This document shows positions 8,178 through 14,541 of a DNA stretch of 28,004 nucleotides, one piece after another. This stretch comes from a virus: IMG/VR virus record IMGVR_UViG_3300042472_000180, positions 1 through 28,004 of that record; one strand, written 5' to 3'. Numbering within the stretch: position 1 is the first letter of the stretch; every line of letters begins with the position of its first letter. Below the pieces are notes generated by a model, which worked only from the letters and a program-made list of their open reading frames with translations, ran no database searches and was not told where the DNA came from. The position numbers and the translations under genes are program-made.

Positions 8178-9338
8178 TTATCTGAAGGAGTACTTCCCTA
8201 GGTGGCTTGATGTGATCTTATTCACCACCGAATACCTAAGTGCGTCCAGCGCATGATTAAAATTGTCCACGGGGCGATTAGTTAGCAAACCATTTTTATC
8301 TTCAATGTATTTGTAGTTCCGTAGTTCCTTTATCAGGTTGTAGCTTCTTTCCGTTGCATATAGCTTGTATCTCCTGATGATGTCTATGCCTATGTTGATA
8401 GATCCTTTGATGGTAGGCTTCACATTCCACCCCATCCTGTATATTTCTTCAATGCTTTTAGGTTCGGCACTATCTGCGAATACTTCATTGCTCCTATCAA
8501 GCCCTAGTACCTTCATCTCATTTGCTATGTCCTGATTGGTCATGCCTGTTCTGTATAGCAATTCATCCACATACATGGAATCATCTAGGATGTAGGTTCT
8601 CACTAGGCTAGTAGGATCTGAACTATACCCGAAGTCTAGACCATAGCTTACTAGCTTTGCTTCCTTTGGTATTTCTTTGGTAGTACTGAAGGTATATACT
8701 AGGGATCTGCTCTGCCCCCTTTCACCAAGTCCATATACCCTCCAATAGTTTTCATCTATATCCTTGAGTCTTTCAATCTCTGCTTTGATCTCTGCCCCCA
8801 GGAAAGGGTTATCCTTGTAAGTAGTCTGATAGAATTCTACATCCTTTCTAGGTAGAACCTGATCGTAAATCCAATGAAATTCTTCCGAAGGATTGAAGTC
8901 AATGATCACCTTCTCATTGGTTCTGAATAGTAACTGCTGCCAATCTTCAAAGGTCAATTCATTGGCTTCATTAGCAAATAGCAGATCTCTCTTTCTACCC
9001 CTGATCTTCTGAGGCATATCAAGGGATATGAATTCTATGGTGTTGCCGTTTAGTCTGTATTCTGATGCTGTCTTTGAGTGATCATCTTCTGAGTAGATTT
9101 CATGATCCTTCAGGATGGTTAGGAAGTCACGCATGACAGTACCCCTCAAAGCAGGGTAGGTCTTCCTACAGATCGTGATGACTTTATTCGTGTTCTTTTC
9201 GCAATATGAAAAAATTATCCATAGAAGGATGTTATAGGTCTTCCCTGATCTAGTGCCACCTTGCTGAACTACTATCTTAGCTTTGCTAGTCTCAAGATGC
9301 CTGAATACTTTATTTGTTTTTATACTAGATACTGTCAT
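8178..9338 (-). CDS. terL: Terminase large subunit
   Basis: A 386-aa DNA packaging motor. The ATPase part has Walker A GGTRSGKT (residues 27-34) and a Walker B strand ending LLFANE (about 119-124) with the catalytic Glu. The C-terminal RNase H-like nuclease has the three expected acidic positions: D235 in YGLDFGY, D289 in VFADSAEP, and D365 in NHALDALRY. The length is short for TerL but complete for the group found in Bacteroidota and Firmicutes siphoviruses. The enzyme would act at the portal, translocating and cutting concatemeric DNA. It overlaps the small subunit gene by 14 nt and is followed by the chaperone gene. Confidence 0.95.
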   Translation of the reverse strand: MTVSSIKTNKVFRHLETSKAKIVVQQGGTRSGKTYNILLWIIFSYCEKNTNKVITICRKTYPALRGTVMRDFLTILKDHEIYSEDDHSKTASEYRLNGNTIEFISLDMPQKIRGRKRDLLFANEANELTFEDWQQLLFRTNEKVIIDFNPSEEFHWIYDQVLPRKDVEFYQTTYKDNPFLGAEIKAEIERLKDIDENYWRVYGLGERGQSRSLVYTFSTTKEIPKEAKLVSYGLDFGYSSDPTSLVRTYILDDSMYVDELLYRTGMTNQDIANEMKVLGLDRSNEVFADSAEPKSIEEIYRMGWNVKPTIKGSINIGIDIIRRYKLYATERSYNLIKELRNYKYIEDKNGLLTNRPVDNFNHALDALRYSVVNKITSSHLGKYSFR

Positions 9339-9660
9339 CTAGAATAGTCACTTCAAAAAATTTCTTTCCATCTGCACCTGTGATCTCCTGCCTTTCGACA
9401 TAGCCCCTAGACTTCCCTTGAGTTTTAAGAAAGAAGATGATAGCAGTAGTATCACCGCTATCAATCTTCTGATCTAGTTTCCCTTCTACGAAATCAAGTC
9501 TAGAATTCCTGCCTTCTACTACAGCCTGTTCTAGCCCATCCTGTTCAATCCAACTATATAGGGTAGGTCTTTCTATACCCAATGATTTTGAGGCTGCTGA
9601 GAGGTTGCCAAATGCCTTCACAATGGCTTGCTCTATCAAAGATCTCTCAGGCTTTTTCAT
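9325..9660 (-). CDS. terS: Terminase small subunit
   Basis: A 111-aa protein with an N-terminal helix-turn-helix (about residues 14-40: 'AFGNLSAASKSLGIERPTLY'), followed by a helical oligomerisation region and a C-terminal acidic tail. This FIS/Nu1-like HTH arrangement directly before a large terminase gene is the standard packaging pair. The protein would recognise the packaging site and load the large subunit. The gene begins after a 22-nt A/T-rich leader and overlaps terL by 14 nt. Confidence 0.88.
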   Translation of the reverse strand: MKKPERSLIEQAIVKAFGNLSAASKSLGIERPTLYSWIEQDGLEQAVVEGRNSRLDFVEGKLDQKIDSGDTTAIIFFLKTQGKSRGYVERQEITGADGKKFFEVTILDDSI

Positions 9661-9682
9661 AGTGTAAAATTTTGTAAAAGGT

Positions 9683-9880
9683 TTAGTCTAGTTTTTCGTT
9701 GGCTACTTGCAAAGGTTCTACAGGTGTGATCTCCTTTTCTTCTAGCTTGTTAGGAATTCCTGCATCATCTAGCAACTTCTTAAACAAGTAAGCTAGATCA
9801 AAGATTCCCTGCTCTTCATCTTCAAGGGTTACACTTATAACTTTGTTTTCACTATTGAAATTCAATTGAAATTTTGACAT
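9683..9880 (-). CDS. Hypothetical protein, 65 aa, acidic
   Basis: A small acidic protein beginning MSKFQLNFNSENKVISVTLE, with beta character at the N-terminus, an amphipathic helix around residues 28-40 (DLAYLFKKLLDDAGIPNKL) and a Glu/Pro-rich tail. It lies between the SSB-like gene and terS. The leader is A-rich and contains AACCAA just before the ATG. No family is recognised and there are no metal-binding or membrane motifs. Confidence 0.6.
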   Translation of the reverse strand: MSKFQLNFNSENKVISVTLEDEEQGIFDLAYLFKKLLDDAGIPNKLEEKEITPVEPLQVANEKLD

Positions 9881-9892
9881 GATTGGTTTTTT

Positions 9893-10180
9893 TTAGAATG
9901 GTAGATCGTATTCTTCAGCCTGATAATTTCCAGGAGTAGTAGGCATCTTGTTAACCTGTGGGGTATTATTTTCTTCCTTTTTATAATCGTTTAAGGTAAT
10001 GGCTACATCCTTCCCGTACTCATTCGGCTTATCGTAGATATTGATGTTGAGATTGACATACTTCTTCCCGTTGTAGGTGTATGCGTGTGCCTCTCCATCA
10101 GATATACAGATAGCAGCCGTGATCCATGAATCACTTCTTTTCTTCCCGTTTCCTAGTTTGGTTTTTGGTTTGTTGTCCAT
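9893..10180 (-). CDS. SSB-like single-stranded DNA-binding protein candidate
   Basis: A 95-aa protein. Residues 17-65 form a short beta-rich segment ('WITAAICISDGEAH', 'KKYVNLNINIYDKPNEYGKD', 'VAITLNDYK') compatible with a small OB-fold. A Pro/Asn/Gln-rich linker follows, and the protein ends in EEYDLPF. That ending resembles the acidic, phenylalanine-terminated tip of bacterial SSB (DDDIPF) that recruits repair proteins. With ERF, RusA and helicase in the same block, an SSB role is reasonable. The core is shorter than in classical SSB, so this is an inference; another OB-fold protein is possible. Confidence 0.5.
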   Translation of the reverse strand: MDNKPKTKLGNGKKRSDSWITAAICISDGEAHAYTYNGKKYVNLNINIYDKPNEYGKDVAITLNDYKKEENNTPQVNKMPTTPGNYQAEEYDLPF

Positions 10181-10183
10181 GTG

Positions 10184-10519
10184 TTATGTATTTGGTTTTC
10201 TTCTTCTCTTGATCGGCTTGTTTTCAATCACAGGTTCTTCTGTGTTGAAAGGCACTTCTACTACTTCCTCTTTAGGCTGTTCTCTGTACCATGTAGTATT
10301 CTCTTCATTTACATACCACCCATACAGGTAGTTGACTAGTTCAGCCCTACAGCTACTGCACCAATGTGAGAAGTTATGCTTCGCATTGACATAGGTAGTA
10401 TATAGGTGAATCAAATCATTGTACACTTCCTTATCGTAGTTGCGAATGAAAGCGTGTTTTTTGTAGCACTCATAGAGTTCAAAGTGCTTCTTGAATAGTT
10501 CTAAATCTTCAGGTTTCAT
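10184..10519 (-). CDS. Hypothetical protein, 111 aa, with a short Cys/His patch
   Basis: A helical, Tyr/His-rich N-terminal part (residues 1-50) leads to 'HNFSHWCSSCRAELVNYLYG' (about 48-67). This contains CxxC with nearby histidines, a possible half metal site or redox motif. The C-terminus is acidic and then ends in a basic stretch (KRRRKPNT) that could bind nucleic acid. It starts in an ATGA overlap with the gene before it. The function is not recognised; position in the replication/regulation block suggests DNA metabolism or host takeover. Confidence 0.6.
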   Translation of the reverse strand: MKPEDLELFKKHFELYECYKKHAFIRNYDKEVYNDLIHLYTTYVNAKHNFSHWCSSCRAELVNYLYGWYVNEENTTWYREQPKEEVVEVPFNTEEPVIENKPIKRRRKPNT

Positions 10520-10722
10520 ATTTTTTGTAGTTCGTTTTTAACTTCTTCCCAATATTCATATTCTTTTGTTCCGTACTTAGACAATACATTCAAGATTTCA
10601 TCTACTGCTATTATTGCACATCTATTTGCAGCGTGTAAATCTCTTACATCATTGTACCCATGTATGCATTCACTCATTTTAAATTTGATCAGCAATTGAT
10701 CTGCCTTTGACCTTGCTGTCAT
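10516..10722 (-). CDS. Hypothetical protein, 68 aa
   Basis: A small helical protein, MTARSKADQLLIKF at the start and 'DEILNVLSKYGTKEYEYWEE' near residues 41-60. Small phage proteins with a 'DEIL...YWxxVKxEL' ending are common in Bacteroidota phage early regions, but I know of no function. Both ends sit in 4-nt ATGA overlaps (10719-10722 and 10516-10519), so it is translated as part of a coupled string of small genes. Confidence 0.6.
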   Translation of the reverse strand: MTARSKADQLLIKFKMSECIHGYNDVRDLHAANRCAIIAVDEILNVLSKYGTKEYEYWEEVKNELQKI

Positions 10723-10985
10723 AGTTGAAATTTATTAGTGAAATGATCCTCCACATACAGATAGATGAAGGGTACTGCGCTACTTATAAATATCGCTTCT
10801 AGCAAATCCGTTTTTAAGATTAGAAAAAATAGGCTGATCCAAAAGGACATACAGAATGAACAGCTAAAAGGCTTGACCAAATTCCTACCTGTGACTTTCT
10901 TAAAAATTTTAGGAAAGTTCAGGATGTAGAAGTAGATCAGAGTTATCCCTATTGCTCCTAGTACACTAATTGCTGCTTGATACAT
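10719..10985 (-). CDS. Small membrane protein, DUF1360-like
   Basis: An 88-aa protein with hydrophobic segments at about residues 3-24, 45-58 and 63-78, so two to three membrane helices. A 'KPFSCSFCMSFWISLFF' stretch (about 38-54) has the CxxC followed by FW that I associate with DUF1360-type membrane proteins. The start overlaps the sigma-like gene by 28 nt and the end overlaps the next gene by 4 nt. The role is unknown; superinfection exclusion or interference with the host envelope is only a guess from its membrane nature and early position. Confidence 0.55.
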   Translation of the reverse strand: MYQAAISVLGAIGITLIYFYILNFPKIFKKVTGRNLVKPFSCSFCMSFWISLFFLILKTDLLEAIFISSAVPFIYLYVEDHFTNKFQL

Positions 10986-11443
10986 TTTCTTATGTTTTTA
11001 ATTGTGATGAAAATTGAGGTGTGTGGGATGCCTGTCTGCTTTGATACCTTCCTAACTGAACCAAGTTCTACATACATCTTGAGAATCTCCTGATCATACC
11101 AATACAGGGTTTCAATGATCTTAGATATTGAGTCTGCTACCGCTTGACTATTGTCTATTTCTTCTTCTTCCTTGATGAACTTGACTATATCCTCCACAGG
11201 CACTAGGGCTGCATACATCCTGCCAAACTTCCCGTACTTTGAATTAGTTTGATTGCAGCAGATCCGCACTATCCAAAACTTGAAAACCTGCTTTCCTTTG
11301 GCTTCTAGTTCCCTGAGTTTTGTGGCATCATATTCTAGGACTATGACTGCTACTTCCTGCCTCAGATCTTCCCATAGATCCTTACCTATATTCTGAAATA
11401 CATATTTGAATTCATTGTCATATAGCCATCCGATCGCTTTCAT
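10958..11443 (-). CDS. Sigma-70-like transcription factor
   Basis: A 161-aa protein laid out like a small sigma factor. An N-terminal helical part (residues 1-70) contains 'DLWEDLRQEVAVIVLEYD' and 'VFKFWIVRICCNQTNSKYG', similar to region 2 (DLxQEV...., fxxWlxxIaxN). The C-terminal part (about 110-160) contains 'YDQEILKMYVELGSVRKVSK' followed by 'TGIPHTSIFITIKNIRKCIK', a region 4-type helix-turn-helix. Such proteins are frequent in Bacteroidota phages and are likely to redirect host RNA polymerase to middle or late genes. It lies just before the terminase block, as a late-gene switch should. Whether it really acts as a sigma factor is inferred. Confidence 0.65.
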   Translation of the reverse strand: MKAIGWLYDNEFKYVFQNIGKDLWEDLRQEVAVIVLEYDATKLRELEAKGKQVFKFWIVRICCNQTNSKYGKFGRMYAALVPVEDIVKFIKEEEEIDNSQAVADSISKIIETLYWYDQEILKMYVELGSVRKVSKQTGIPHTSIFITIKNIRKCIKQQLVY

Positions 11444-11691
11444 TTTAGGCTTATTACTTCGCCCGTAGGAAGCCCTGCAAAATCACACAGCCATCCGTTC
11501 CACTCGAATCTTACTTCCTTCTCTCTGCCATTATATGAGGCTGCTAGAAGTCTTATCTGCCTCTGCACTATCTCAATACTTTGAAAGCTACCTTTTCCCT
11601 TATTCATCCATGCAGACCATTCACCGCTTGAAAGCCTATAGCGGATTTCAAGCGAATAATCTAGTGTTGATTTGGGTAGCATTCTAGGCAT
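11440..11691 (-). CDS. Hypothetical protein, 83 aa
   Basis: A small protein with beta character: 'YSLEIRYRLSSGEWSAWMNK' (residues 12-31), a short helix with 'VQRQIRLLAASY', and 'VRFEWNGWLCDFAGLPTGEV' near the end. It starts downstream of the structured RNA region (11731-11893) and overlaps the sigma-like gene by an ATGA, so it shares the sigma gene's transcript. There are two nearby ATGs (codons 1 and 4), and the true start may be either. No family is recognised. Confidence 0.6.
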   Translation of the reverse strand: MPRMLPKSTLDYSLEIRYRLSSGEWSAWMNKGKGSFQSIEIVQRQIRLLAASYNGREKEVRFEWNGWLCDFAGLPTGEVISLK

Positions 11692-11730
11692 TTTCTATTT
11701 TCTATTTGTGGCATTTATGCCGTAATAAGA

Positions 11731-11786
11731 AGGCTACCTGCTAACAACTCACACCCCAATTGCAGGCAGGTGGGGTCACTTAGCCT
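11731..11786 (-). ncRNA. Compact structured RNA with pseudoknot potential in the leader of the sigma operon
   Basis: On the minus strand AGGCTA (11786-11781) pairs with TAGCCT (11736-11731) and encloses a second stem, ACCCCA (11776-11771) with TGGGGT (11758-11753). The 12-nt loop of that inner stem contains CCTGC, which is complementary to GCAGG (11741-11737) just inside the outer stem, so an H-type pseudoknot is possible. It lies immediately after the tRNA-like element and about 40 nt before the start of the 83-aa gene. No U-tract follows, so it is not a terminator. Function is unknown; a cis-regulatory leader is the simplest idea. Confidence 0.4.
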
Positions 11787-11788
11787 AG

Positions 11789-11893
11789 TAGTCATGACAG
11801 GATTCAAACCTGCACGCACAAATATAGGGTATCTCATTGTGCCATCACTTTTACAAGCAGTTCCGATGTGTGTCTACATTCCACCACATGACT
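11789..11893 (-). tRNA. Class II (Leu-like) tRNA or tRNA-like RNA with an enlarged anticodon loop
   Basis: Reading the minus strand from 11893: a 7-bp acceptor (AGTCATG / CATGACT), TG, a D-arm GTGGAATGTAGACAC very close to bacterial tRNA-Leu, one base, a 5-bp anticodon stem (CATCG / TGATG with one G-U), a long variable arm with a 6-bp stem (GCACAA / TTGTGC), a T-arm GCAGG-TTTGAAT-CCTGT, and discriminator A. CCA is not encoded. All spacings are canonical except that the anticodon loop is 16 nt (11863-11848) instead of 7, and the D-loop has a single G where two are usual, with T in place of C56. It may be a decayed tRNA, or a tRNA mimic. Its 5' end overlaps the stop codon of the repressor gene. 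Confidence 0.6.
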
Positions 11894-12092
11894 ATATTTT
11901 TTCTCTGATTACTACTTCCAATCCTATAGCCTCACAGATCATTCTAAGATTGAACAGGCTTATGCTTTCCCATCCATTCTCTACCTGATTGATAGGGGCA
12001 TGGCTTAGTCCTAGCTTCTTGCATAGTTCTAGCTGTGTGTATCCGCTTTTCTTTCTTGATCTTCTTATCAGTAGTCCTTCTTCTACGCTCAT
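11892..12092 (-). CDS. Cro/CI-type HTH transcriptional regulator
   Basis: A 66-aa, single-domain HTH (HTH_3/XRE) protein. Residues 6-60 hold the five-helix fold: 'LIRRSRKKSGYTQLELCKKL' contains the start of the HTH (Q20-L-E-L), 'GLSHAPINQVENGWESISL' the recognition helix and following turn, then 'LRMICEAIGLEVVI'. It has no C-terminal dimerisation domain, so it resembles Cro or a small control protein. The gene has its own putative promoter (12111-12139) and an AAACCAAA leader. It ends at the tRNA-like element and could regulate the early or late switch; the target is not identified. Confidence 0.8.
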   Translation of the reverse strand: MSVEEGLLIRRSRKKSGYTQLELCKKLGLSHAPINQVENGWESISLFNLRMICEAIGLEVVIREKI

Positions 12093-12110
12093 TTTGGTTT
12101 GTTATTTATT

Positions 12111-12139
12111 CAAATATACTATTAAAATGAATATCCAAT
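12111..12139 (-). promoter_or_regulatory. Putative Bacteroidota-type promoter for the HTH regulator gene
   Basis: The minus strand shows TATATTTG at 12118-12111, an exact match to the TAnnTTTG -7 box used by the Bacteroidota primary sigma factor. The upstream ATTG (12139-12136) is a weak -33 match at 17-nt spacing, shorter than the usual 19-21. The predicted start would leave a leader of roughly 12 nt before the ATG at 12092. Confidence 0.5.
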
Positions 12140-12158
12140 TTTAAAGGGTGAATTTTGT

Positions 12159-12500
12159 CTAAAAAGGTAGCATCTTAAAAATTCCCATGCTGATAAATTC
12201 ATCCCCCTTCTTGACTATGCACTTCCTCACATTCAATTCAAAAACCATTTTGTCATTGAATCCGAATTTTTTCTGTGCCAAATCTAGGGTAGCTTTTATG
12301 GGATTATCTATGTCCGCTGATTTTGTTGAAAAACCAAAGAATAGTTCTACCCTTAGCATCTGATCAGGATCTATTTTTCCTTTTGGCATTTTCAAAAGCA
12401 TAGATCTTTCAAATTCTATGTAGGCCTTGGTTCGGAATCTTCTACCCCTGTAGGCTTCATTTACTGAAAGAGGCTTCTGCTTTATATTGAATTGTATCAT
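12159..12500 (-). CDS. rusA: RusA-family Holliday junction resolvase
   Basis: A 113-aa protein from the ATG at 12500, chosen because it forms an ATGA overlap with the previous gene; an in-frame TTG six bases earlier is less likely. The RusA signature is clear: 'KSADIDNPIKATLDLAQKKF' with D63, D65, N66, K69 and D73, then 'FNDKMV' with D83. These correspond to the acidic residues and lysine needed for metal-dependent cleavage of four-way junctions. RusA proteins act as dimers on recombination and replication intermediates, here probably resolving branched concatemers before packaging. It works with the ERF and helicase genes of the same block. Confidence 0.9.
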   Translation of the reverse strand: MIQFNIKQKPLSVNEAYRGRRFRTKAYIEFERSMLLKMPKGKIDPDQMLRVELFFGFSTKSADIDNPIKATLDLAQKKFGFNDKMVFELNVRKCIVKKGDEFISMGIFKMLPF

Positions 12501-12673
12501 TTGCAAGCCTTATAGATAAAGTCCATTCCTATGGTAACCGCCATTACAATAAACATGAACCAAATCCCACAATCAAAGTCAAAGTGAATCAAAGCAAAGA
12601 CACAGAGTAGGGTAGTTTGAATACTGAATAGATCCTGCTTTTTAGGTGTTAGGTTTTCAATTAGCTTTTTCAT
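12497..12673 (-). CDS. Small membrane protein, 58 aa
   Basis: The start at 12673 is preferred because it gives an ATGA overlap with the methyltransferase-like stop; longer upstream frame exists but would run inside that gene. The N-terminus is basic (MKKLIENLTPKKQDLF), followed by two hydrophobic segments (about residues 17-30 and 36-53), so a two-helix membrane protein is likely, with a short cytoplasmic end (IYKACK). The function is unknown. It is encoded between two DNA-processing genes. Confidence 0.6.
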   Translation of the reverse strand: MKKLIENLTPKKQDLFSIQTTLLCVFALIHFDFDCGIWFMFIVMAVTIGMDFIYKACK

Positions 12674-13479
12674 TTTTTTACATTTTTTAAATATTGACCC
12701 CATTGACTAGCCATAGCTTCCGCAATCCCAGGGAATGTCTTTGATCTGATCTTTGCCCTATCTTCTGATGGTGGTAAGTTATACCATTTAGGAAGTACCT
12801 TCCCTGATTTGGTAGTGTGAAATTCACCCATGTTCAGAGTCTCACCAAATAATGGGGCATCACCCAAATTAGTAGCTTTCAATTTAGGTAGATTTTTAAG
12901 CCATAGACAGGTAGGCTTTCTTGCAGGATCTCCAAAGTCAAAAGGATTGATTATCTGATCAGGCTTTCTGTAGTAAGTTGACATCACCCCTATAGGGTTT
13001 TCAATTGCAATGTGTTCAATAGGTGCATTTGCCAAAGCAAGGAAAAAATCTATACTCCTCTGCTGCCTCCCATCCTTTCTCTTTTGTTCAAAATGCTTAG
13101 CACCCGACATAGATAGATCTGTACATGGAGGGAAAGCTATCACAGCATCCCATTCAAATACTTTGGCATATAGTTCACCATCAAATTCTTTGTAGTCAAA
13201 ATCCATAGTAGGCCCAGGATGAAAACATTCTCCATATTCTTTGAAGCATTCAGGGCAGATAGGACATTCATAGTCTTCATCCCAATCTTCAAAAACACAG
13301 TCATGTGCATTAATCACTTTGATGTATCCATCTATCACTTTGGTGACATCATCTTTTATGTGCCATTCAGGATGACCACCTGATTCATCAATGATGTCAC
13401 AGGAATATGCTTCTATTCCCATCTTTCTAAATTCTAAAGTCACAGATTGACTTTCTTCACAGGCTATTAAAATTTTCAT
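12670..13479 (-). CDS. Cytosine-C5 methyltransferase-like protein with a Cys-rich insert
   Basis: A 269-aa protein with a Rossmann-like start (MKILIACEESQSVTLEFRKM, motif I type), the catalytic loop 'FPPCTDLSMSG' (P117-P118-C119, motif IV), and 'IENPIG' (E160-N161, motif VI). These are the key elements of DNA cytosine methylation by a covalent Cys intermediate. An unusual insert of about 40 residues between motifs I and IV contains C72-x2-C75-x2-C78-x6-C85-x-H87, a possible zinc site. The target recognition domain looks short or absent. It may protect phage DNA from host restriction, but similar phage proteins are also annotated only as hypothetical. It follows the helicase gene directly. Confidence 0.7.
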   Translation of the reverse strand: MKILIACEESQSVTLEFRKMGIEAYSCDIIDESGGHPEWHIKDDVTKVIDGYIKVINAHDCVFEDWDEDYECPICPECFKEYGECFHPGPTMDFDYKEFDGELYAKVFEWDAVIAFPPCTDLSMSGAKHFEQKRKDGRQQRSIDFFLALANAPIEHIAIENPIGVMSTYYRKPDQIINPFDFGDPARKPTCLWLKNLPKLKATNLGDAPLFGETLNMGEFHTTKSGKVLPKWYNLPPSEDRAKIRSKTFPGIAEAMASQWGQYLKNVKK

Positions 13480-14541
13480 TTAAAATGGTGTTTTAGTTTC
13501 TTCTTGATCAGGGAATTGAAAGTCATCATCAGGTAATGGGTATTGAAATTTTGGAAGATCAGAAATCTTTTTTTTGCCTACTGCTGCATTCTCAAAGTAG
13601 TCAAATCCATCCTTCCCCATGTATCTATTCTTCTTTCTGTTGAAGTCTATTGTGATCTCAAAGGGAATACCTACTAGCTTCTGCTTCTTGATCTTATCCG
13701 TTTTGATTATGACTGTGGTATCATTTGGATCTGTTGCCCTGTTAGGTCTCCATACTGAGATAGAATTGTCTGTGCTATCCGCAAAAGTACCACCACCTTT
13801 GATTTGGTACAGGGAAGGTGGAGGGTAGTTTCCATCCTTTTCCTTCCTAGGTGTAGTTTGGTGCATCACTAGGTGGTAGGATACATTGTTTTTTCTAGTG
13901 AAGTTGATCCTGTCCATCATGAACCTAGATGCATACAGGTGTTCAGGTTCTCCTGCTGTCATCTCATGTCTTATCTTGATGTAGGGATCTACTACCACAG
14001 CCTTGACATCCTTCTCCCACACTAGGAATTCAAATACAGATTCAATCTGATCTATGGTGAAATCAGGCACACCATTCTTCTCAGGGTAGACAAAGAAAAA
14101 GGAGTCCTTTACCATGTCAAAAGCCTTCAAGTATTCCTGCTCACTCACATCAAAATTTTTGTAATACCTATCTGTGCTTTTCCCCAGGATAGTGTGAATT
14201 ATGTCATCAAAGAATTCATCAGGTGGGTAGTTCTCAGGGCTAAAGAATGCGAACTTCCACCCTTCATTTATTGCCTTCAATACACATAGAAAGATCAAGA
14301 ACTGTGACTTCCCTTCATTGTTGTATCCTGTCCACAGATTGAATTCTCCTGCCTTCCATGACCACATCTTGTTTTGTATCCCTCCACTACTGATTTGATC
14401 TAGGTCTCTAACATAGGTCTTAGATCCTGCCTCCTTACCCTTCCTGAAGTTCTGTAGCATTGAGTCTCTCTGCCCTGCAAAAGTTTTGATTGATGCCTCA
14501 CAGAATTCTAGGTCAAAGATCTTTTCTGATTTCTTTTTCAT
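13480..14541 (-). CDS. RecA/DnaB-fold replicative helicase-like ATPase
   Basis: A 353-aa protein with Walker A GYNNEGKS (residues 72-79), Walker B AVVVDP (181-186), and a motif 3-like 'LVMHQ' (224-228), followed by 'KGGGTFADSTDNSISVWRPN', which resembles the C-terminal ATPase domain of DnaB and Twinkle-type helicases. The N-terminal DnaB domain is missing, and the C-terminus is an acidic, Pro/Phe-rich tail (about 325-353). It should form a hexamer that unwinds DNA ahead of replication. It starts in an ATGA overlap with a 102-aa gene and lies downstream of a DUF6291-like protein. Together these make a replication initiation module. Confidence 0.82.
   Translation of the reverse strand: MKKKSEKIFDLEFCEASIKTFAGQRDSMLQNFRKGKEAGSKTYVRDLDQISSGGIQNKMWSWKAGEFNLWTGYNNEGKSQFLIFLCVLKAINEGWKFAFFSPENYPPDEFFDDIIHTILGKSTDRYYKNFDVSEQEYLKAFDMVKDSFFFVYPEKNGVPDFTIDQIESVFEFLVWEKDVKAVVVDPYIKIRHEMTAGEPEHLYASRFMMDRINFTRKNNVSYHLVMHQTTPRKEKDGNYPPPSLYQIKGGGTFADSTDNSISVWRPNRATDPNDTTVIIKTDKIKKQKLVGIPFEITIDFNRKKNRYMGKDGFDYFENAAVGKKKISDLPKFQYPLPDDDFQFPDQEETKTPF

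Noticed and set aside
12674-12703. Longer N-terminus of the 58-aa membrane protein
   Set aside because: It overlaps the end of the methyltransferase-like gene; the ATGA-coupled start at 12673 is better.
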